10,525 nucleotides of DNA. Origin: Ureaplasma sp. GTDB taxonomy: Bacteria > Bacillota_I > Bacilli_A > Mycoplasmatales > Mycoplasmoidaceae. Where the stretch lies: the NCBI GenBank assembly GCA_020024775.1, contig JAHHTF010000027.1:1-10525 (forward strand), in the 5' to 3' direction. Shown piece after piece: positions 6,665 through 10,525 of this stretch. The position numbers and the translations under genes are program-made. The notes beneath the pieces were generated by a model. The model had not been told where the DNA came from, did no database searches, and worked only from the letters and a program-made list of their open reading frames with translations. How positions within the stretch are numbered: position 1 is the stretch's first letter; each line of letters begins with the position of its first letter.

Positions 6665-6670
6665 TATAAT
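6665..6670 (+). promoter_or_regulatory. Possible internal promoter -10 box before ybaB
   Basis: TATAAT lies in the 33-base gap between dnaX and ybaB, with initiation possible just before the ribosome binding site AAGGAG (6681-6686). No -35 box is evident; in such A+T-rich DNA a chance match is quite possible. Confidence 0.25.
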
Positions 6671-6692
6671 ATTAGTAACCAAGGAGTTAATT

Positions 6693-7004
6693 ATGAATAT
6701 TCAAAAAATGATGCAAGAAGCACAAAAGTTACAAAATGCTTTAAAAAAGAAAAATGCTGAATTCAATGAATCAACATTTGAATATAGTTATAAAGAATTT
6801 GTAAAAATCACTATGAGAGGTGATTTACATATTGAATCAATTGATATTAACAAAGATATCGTAGATGCAGATGATGTATCTATGTTAAATGATATTGTTC
6901 AAGAAGCAATCAACAATGCAATTGAACAAACTAATAAAAAAAGAGATGAAATCAATAGTTCATTAATGCCACCAGGAATGGGTGGTATGAATGGATTATT
7001 CTAG
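6693..7004 (+). CDS. ybaB: Nucleoid-associated protein, YbaB/EbfC family
   Basis: A 103-residue protein of the YbaB/EbfC family, small dimeric DNA-binding proteins usually encoded between dnaX and recR, as here. It has the typical N-terminal helix (MNIQKMMQEAQKLQNALKKK), a central beta region containing VKITMRGDLHIESIDI, the helix with VQEAINNAIEQTNKK, and the Met/Gly-rich end PPGMGGMNGLF. In other bacteria the protein binds DNA and affects nucleoid structure and recombination. A strong ribosome binding site AAGGAG lies 6 bases from ATG. The last base of its TAG stop is the first base of the recR GTG start, so the two genes are probably translationally coupled. Confidence 0.93.
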   Translation: MNIQKMMQEAQKLQNALKKKNAEFNESTFEYSYKEFVKITMRGDLHIESIDINKDIVDADDVSMLNDIVQEAINNAIEQTNKKRDEINSSLMPPGMGGMNGLF

Positions 7005-7594
7005 TGAGTAAGATTCCTGAATTCGAACATTTAGTAGATGCCTTTAAATCCTTACCTGGAGTAGGCACAAAGAATGCTAAGAAATGAGCCCACTATCTTT
7101 TAGAACAAGATAAGTTCTATGTGGATAAGTTTGTTAATAAAATAACAGAGGCATATAGCAAGATTAAAAGATGTGCTAAATGTTCTAACCTTTCACGAAA
7201 TGAATTATGTTCAATTTGTGAAAATATCAATAGAGATACACAAAAGTTATGTGTTGTTTCTAATATCGAAGATTTGGAGAGAATTGAGTCTTCAAAATCT
7301 TTTTTTGGTTTATATCATATTACACAAATGGACTATGATAACAAAATAGAACACAAGAACTTATTAAAGATTCTTGATAGAGTTAAAAATGATAACATCA
7401 AAGAAGTAATTGTAGCTACTAGTTTTAGTAACCAAGGAGAAGCAGTAGCTGCTTATATTTGTAACTTATTACAAGACTTAAAAGATGTTAGTATTTATCG
7501 GATTGGATTTGGTATTCCTTTAAATGGAGCAATTGATTACACAGATGATGAAACATTGAATCAATCCTTTTCTAATAAAAGAAAAATAAATTAA
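7004..7594 (+). CDS. recR: Recombination protein RecR
   Basis: RecR works with RecO and RecF to load RecA on gapped DNA. The GTG at 7004 overlaps the ybaB stop (TAGTG) and gives 196 residues, the normal family length, including the essential helix-hairpin-helix start LVDAFKSLPGVGTKNAKKW (10-28), which needs TGA at 7085 as Trp28. The zinc module is intact: Cys57, Cys60, Cys69 and Cys72. The Toprim domain is divergent. The acidic residue in the usual VVE stretch is Ser86 (CVVSN), and the conserved H/GxxSPLxG loop is replaced by a polar sequence (TQMDYDNKIEHKN). The later GEAVAAYI and GIPLNGAIDYTDDETL blocks are recognisable. Starting at the next ATG-like codon would lose the DNA-binding hairpins. 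Confidence 0.93.
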
Positions 7595-7616
7595 TTTAAA
7601 CTAAGGAAAAGATAAT

Positions 7617-8405
7617 ATGAAATTTTTTAAAAAGTTAGGTTGAGCACTTGCTTATATTTTCGTAGCGATCACATTAGGGATTAAATTCTTAAACCTTAAA
7701 AAGATGGCTAAGAAATATAACTTTGATCCAGAGTCAGTAGATGCTGAAACTAGATTCAATGCTGTGTATAAATTTGCAAAAACTTATTTGTACTTTAAAC
7801 AAGTGGATATCAAATTACATGGAAAAGAAAAGCTTGAAGATAAAACAATGTTCTTTGTGTGTAATCATGTTTCTGATTTAGATCCAATTGTTTTATTTAA
7901 AGTGATTCATGAACAACAATGTCCAAGACCAATCTTTTTAGCTAAGATTGAATTAACATTAGAAAAATATGCACCTATTTTATCTTTGATAGATGTTATT
8001 TATATTGACAGAGAAAACTTAAGACAAACTGTAGAAGCAGTTAATCAACAACAAGAAGTTTTAAAAGATAAAGAGTCTGTAGTGGTTTTCCCAGAAGGAA
8101 CTAGAAATCAAGATAACCCAGACAAGTTATTAGAATTCAAAGCTGCATCATTAACAGCTGCATATGAAACATTCACAACAATCCAACCCATTGTTATTAA
8201 CAATACAAAAGATTTAGTTAAAACTCATGTGTTCAAAAAAAGAGATAGAACAGTTCATGTTAAATTTTTAAAATCATATCAACCAATTAATTTTGTGAAT
8301 ATTGCAAAAGATAAATTCGCTGAAAAACTACAATCAAATATGCAACAAGAATATGATAGTTTATTGAAGGAATTAAGTGAAAATGCAAAGTCAAGAAAGA
8401 AATAA
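7617..8405 (+). CDS. plsC: 1-acyl-sn-glycerol-3-phosphate acyltransferase
   Basis: A 262-residue membrane-associated enzyme that adds the second acyl chain to make phosphatidic acid, the precursor of all phospholipids. The acyltransferase motifs are complete and in order: NHVSDLD (83-89, the HX4D catalytic pair His84/Asp89), YIDREN (129-134), FPEGTR (158-163) and IQPIVI (189-194). A hydrophobic segment at about 8-24 anchors the N-terminus; Trp9 is a TGA. The start at 7617 is chosen over a Met at residue 30 because AAGGAA (7603-7608) lies 8 bases before it and it restores the membrane segment. It lies 22 bases after recR, and its end overlaps scpA by 23 bases, an unusual neighbour for chromosome genes. 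Acyl-donor specificity cannot be told from the sequence. Confidence 0.93.
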
Positions 8406-9219
8406 TACTTTAGAACTTAAACTAAGTCAGTTCTCTGGTCCGCTAGATTTATTACTACTATTAATTAGAAATAAAAAAGTTGAAATCAGAGACATTGATT
8501 TAATTGAAATAACTACTCAATACACAAAGTTTATTGAATATTCAATTCATGACGTGGAAGTTGAGAAATTAGGTGAATACTTATATTTAGCTACACAGTT
8601 GGTTCATTTAAAAATTAAGAGTATGTTTGCTGCATTAAATGATGAATCAGCTTTAGTTGATTTAGCTGCAGAAAAAGAAGCATTGATTCAAAAATTAATT
8701 GAACGTGAGAAATATTATCAATCTATCCCTTTTCTAGAAGAACAATTCCAAGCACGTCAGCAATATGTTGATAAAGTAAGTGAAGACTTAGAATCACTTA
8801 AACCTAAGAAACCAATTATTGAAGAACAGAAAGTAGAAAACCTTGATTCATATAAATTAAAAGATTTATTAGAAACAATGGTGCAAGATAACATCATTGA
8901 TGATTTCTTAAAACAAAATGCTTTGTTTAGAAGAGAGGTTGAATTAAAGAAAATTTCAATTAAAAAGATCCAACTTGATTTAGTTGATTTCTTAAAAAGA
9001 AGTGAATATGAAAATAAAATAAACTTATTCGAAGCATTCAAGTTAATTTATCCAGAATATATTTCACAAGAATACTTTGCATGTTTCTTGTTAGCGATTC
9101 TGTCATTAATGAGATTATCTTATTTAAAGATGGAAATTTCAGATAACACTTATTGAATTGTATTTAATAAAAAACAATTAAAAGACTTTAGTTTAGATTT
9201 AAACTCTATGGAGGAATAA
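8383..9219 (+). CDS. scpA: Segregation and condensation protein ScpA (kleisin)
   Basis: ScpA is the kleisin that bridges the SMC dimer and binds ScpB, forming the bacterial condensin complex. The 278-residue product has the diagnostic N-terminal block FSGPLDLLLLLI (17-28), then VEIRDIDLIEITTQYTKFI and the LATQLVHLKIKSMF helix, a charged middle region (about 95-160), and a C-terminal winged-helix part ending IVFNKKQLKDFSLDL. The TGA at 9154-9156 is Trp; without it the last 20 residues are lost. The ATG at 8383 is 11 bases from AAGGA; a GTG two codons earlier (8377) is closer to the ribosome binding site and cannot be excluded. It overlaps the end of plsC and carries the scpB ribosome binding site in its final codons. 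Confidence 0.94.
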
Positions 9220-9222
9220 AAG

Positions 9223-10356
9223 ATGCCAGGTAATAAAAAATCAATTGTTGACTTTGATTGAGAAAATGTAGACTTTGATTCAGATGATGATTCTACAATC
9301 AAAAGTATCAAAAAAAGAATGGAAGAATTAAGCGATACAGGTAGATTCAGTGAAAGTGTTGGATCATATGACCACTTATTTGATGATGAACACTTTGGAA
9401 TAAAAGATGAAATCAGTATTAAGAACCAACTTAATGCTAAAAGACAACAAGAAAAAGAAGCTAAGTTAGCAAACAAAATTATTTTTAATAATCCATTAGA
9501 TAGTGTTGAAACAAAACCAACTACAACTAAAAAAGAAATTGAATCAGAAGAACCAGTTGTAAAACAAGAAGCAACAACTGTTGCTGTAAACACTACAACA
9601 AAAGCAACTAGCCACAAAAAACCAATTATTGAAAAACAACCAGTTGTAGTAGATAACACTAAAACAATTAATACTAATAAATCTAAAGTAAAAATTGATG
9701 ATGAATTCAGTACTGAAAATCTAAGTTTAAAAACTCAATTAAAACTAAACTTAGAAACGCATGATTACTTTGAAAAGAATGATATTAGTATTGCTAAAAC
9801 TCGTCAAATCATTGAATCATTATTATATGTAATGGGAAAAGATGGATTAGAATTATCAATCATTGAAAAGATTACTAATGTTCCGCAAAATGTTTTGAAA
9901 TACTTATTAGATAAAATGATTGATCAAAAACAAGAAGACGAGACTTCTGGTTTAATTATCAAACAATATGGAAACAAATATTACTTGTTATGTAGACAAG
10001 AAATGATTGATGCAGTTTCAGTTATCTGAAAGAAAACAATTAAGAAAATTCCTAACAAACCTAAAATGCAAGTATTATCTATTATTGCTTATAACTCACC
10101 ATGTACAAAAAAAGCCATTGAAAGTGTTAGAGGAAAAGATTGTACTAATATCTTAAAAGCTTTATTCGAAGATGGATTAATTGATAAAACTAAAAAACCT
10201 TCTAAAGGTACTCATGCATTCTTTTATACAGTAACCCAAGAATTCTTAAATCTATTTAACTTAAAGAGTTTAAAAGATTTACCAAATCTAAACAAGAAAA
10301 CAAATAAATACATTGAAAACTATGATTTCACAGAAGATAGTTCAGATGATGAATAA
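9223..10356 (+). CDS. scpB: Segregation and condensation protein ScpB with long N-terminal extension
   Basis: ScpB forms a dimer of tandem winged helices that binds ScpA. The recognisable ScpB part starts near residue 193 (KTRQIIESLLYVMGKDGLEL) and continues through the second winged helix (PKMQVLSIIAYNSPCTKKAIESVRGKDC, then LFEDGLIDKTKK); its ~185 residues are already about a whole usual ScpB. The total is 377 residues because of an extra N-terminal 192. That extension is acidic at first (DFDWENVDFDSDDDS), then low-complexity Thr/Lys/Glu/Val with a short predicted coiled coil (KNQLNAKRQQEKEAKLANK). The ATG at 9223 has an excellent ribosome binding site (GGAGGA, 9210-9215) three bases after the scpA stop, so the extension appears to be truly translated. 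TGA codons give Trp13 and Trp269. Confidence 0.92.
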
Positions 10357-10358
10357 AT

Positions 10359-10383
10359 AAAAAAAGAGCAACTAGGTCGCTCT
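10359..10383 (-). terminator. Minus-strand terminator facing scpB
   Basis: AGAGC (10367-10371) pairs with GCTCT (10381-10377 as read on the other strand), with two further pairs inside after a mismatch. Only on the minus strand does a T run (TTTTTTTA) follow. It would stop transcription from the transposase remnant before it enters scpB. Confidence 0.55.
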
Positions 10384-10405
10384 AGACATATCCCCTATCA
10401 CTGGA

Positions 10406-10525
10406 CTAAATATTTAAAACCTTTTTCTTGTATTCAACAGGAGGAAGGTTTTTTAAACACAACTGAATTCTTTTGGGTAATTAGGAAATTTTGTGGGAAC
10501 CGAAAAGAAGGGACCCACTTTTTCT
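10406..10525 (-). pseudogene. Decayed C-terminal end of an IS3/IS150-family transposase
   Basis: On the minus strand, the stretch ending at TAG (10408-10406) encodes KRIQLCLKNLPPVEYKKK, which matches the usual C-terminus of IS150-subgroup IS3 transposases (Tyr-Asn...Arg-Ile-Gln...Leu-x-x-Leu-x-Pro-Val-Glu-Tyr). Immediately upstream the frame is interrupted by TAA, while a shifted frame reads as a remnant of the expected Ile-Ser-Tyr-Tyr-Asn, so a small insertion or deletion has broken it. After the stop, the sequence TAGTCCAGTGATAGGGGATAT resembles the right terminal repeat of such elements (GTCCA...GGGGA), placing the element's end near 10388. The rest lies beyond the window. It could also be a degenerate non-IS repeat, but the protein match is specific. 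Confidence 0.5.
10416..10454 (+). terminator. Plus-strand terminator hairpin after scpB, inside the transposase remnant
   Basis: AAAACCTT (10416-10423) pairs with AAGGTTTT (10445-10452), and the inner TTTCTTGT (10424-10431) pairs with ACAGGAGG (10437-10444) through Watson-Crick and G-T pairs, leaving loop ATTCA. Two more T follow. It is the only good plus-strand terminator downstream of scpB and lies 60 bases after its stop, so it probably ends the dnaX-scpB transcript. Confidence 0.6.

Noticed and set aside
9150..9659. Long minus-strand open frame over the scpA/scpB junction
   Set aside because: Its Ser/Phe/Val-rich composition is the mirror of Lys/Glu/Thr-rich coding sequence on the plus strand; scpB has a strong start and coupling to scpA.
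9457..9720. The Thr/Lys-rich stretch of scpB as a tandem repeat
   Set aside because: Composition is biased (ACA, AAA, GTT codons) but no regular repeat unit can be laid out.
1..10525. CRISPR array, tRNA or rRNA genes, prophage genes, toxin-antitoxin pair
   Set aside because: I saw no regularly spaced direct repeats, no cloverleaf or T-arm signatures, no rRNA motifs and no recognisable phage or toxin families.

Overview
The window reads as chromosomal DNA of a mollicute (mycoplasma-type bacterium). It is very A+T-rich. Almost every gene has in-frame TGA codons where its family needs tryptophan or an ordinary residue, so TGA must be read as Trp (genetic code 4). Read with TGA as stop, the genes fall apart: rpsD loses its last seven residues, dnaX splits in two, recR, plsC, scpA and scpB lose an end, and one 140-residue membrane protein disappears. 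A Cys-anchored lipoprotein with BspA-type leucine-rich repeats also fits a mycoplasma. The species cannot be named from this sequence alone.

Layout. 1-120 is a comparatively G+C-rich, strongly palindromic stretch of unknown identity. 138-271 looks like a short independent non-coding RNA with its own -10 box and a very strong terminator hairpin. 381-1085 (+) is a BspA-like surface lipoprotein, ended by a terminator that also serves the convergent minus-strand genes. 1134-2828 (-) holds two unrecognised proteins, one soluble and one membrane-anchored. 3007-3612 (+) is rpsD (ribosomal protein S4), a single-gene unit with its own terminator. 3653-3901 is an extremely A/T-rich regulatory region ahead of two tandem, related small membrane proteins (3902-4384 and 4386-4808). 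The first is a PQ-loop/SemiSWEET-like protein; the second has PG in place of PQ.

A six-gene + strand cluster then runs from 4878 to 10356: dnaX, ybaB/ebfC, recR, plsC, scpA, scpB. The genes overlap or lie 3-33 bases apart. DnaX (clamp loader), YbaB (nucleoid-associated), RecR (recombinational repair) and ScpA/ScpB (condensin partners) all act on the chromosome. PlsC, a phospholipid acyltransferase, sits between them. After scpB comes a decayed C-terminal piece of an IS3/IS150-type transposase on the minus strand, overlapping a hairpin that can act as a plus-strand terminator.

The points most worth a second look are the 138-271 RNA, the PQ/PG membrane protein pair, three genes whose -10 box lies so close to ATG that the mRNA should be leaderless, the roughly 190-residue extension on ScpB, and the unidentified palindrome at the left end. 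I did not find a defence system, CRISPR array, tRNA, rRNA or intact mobile element.
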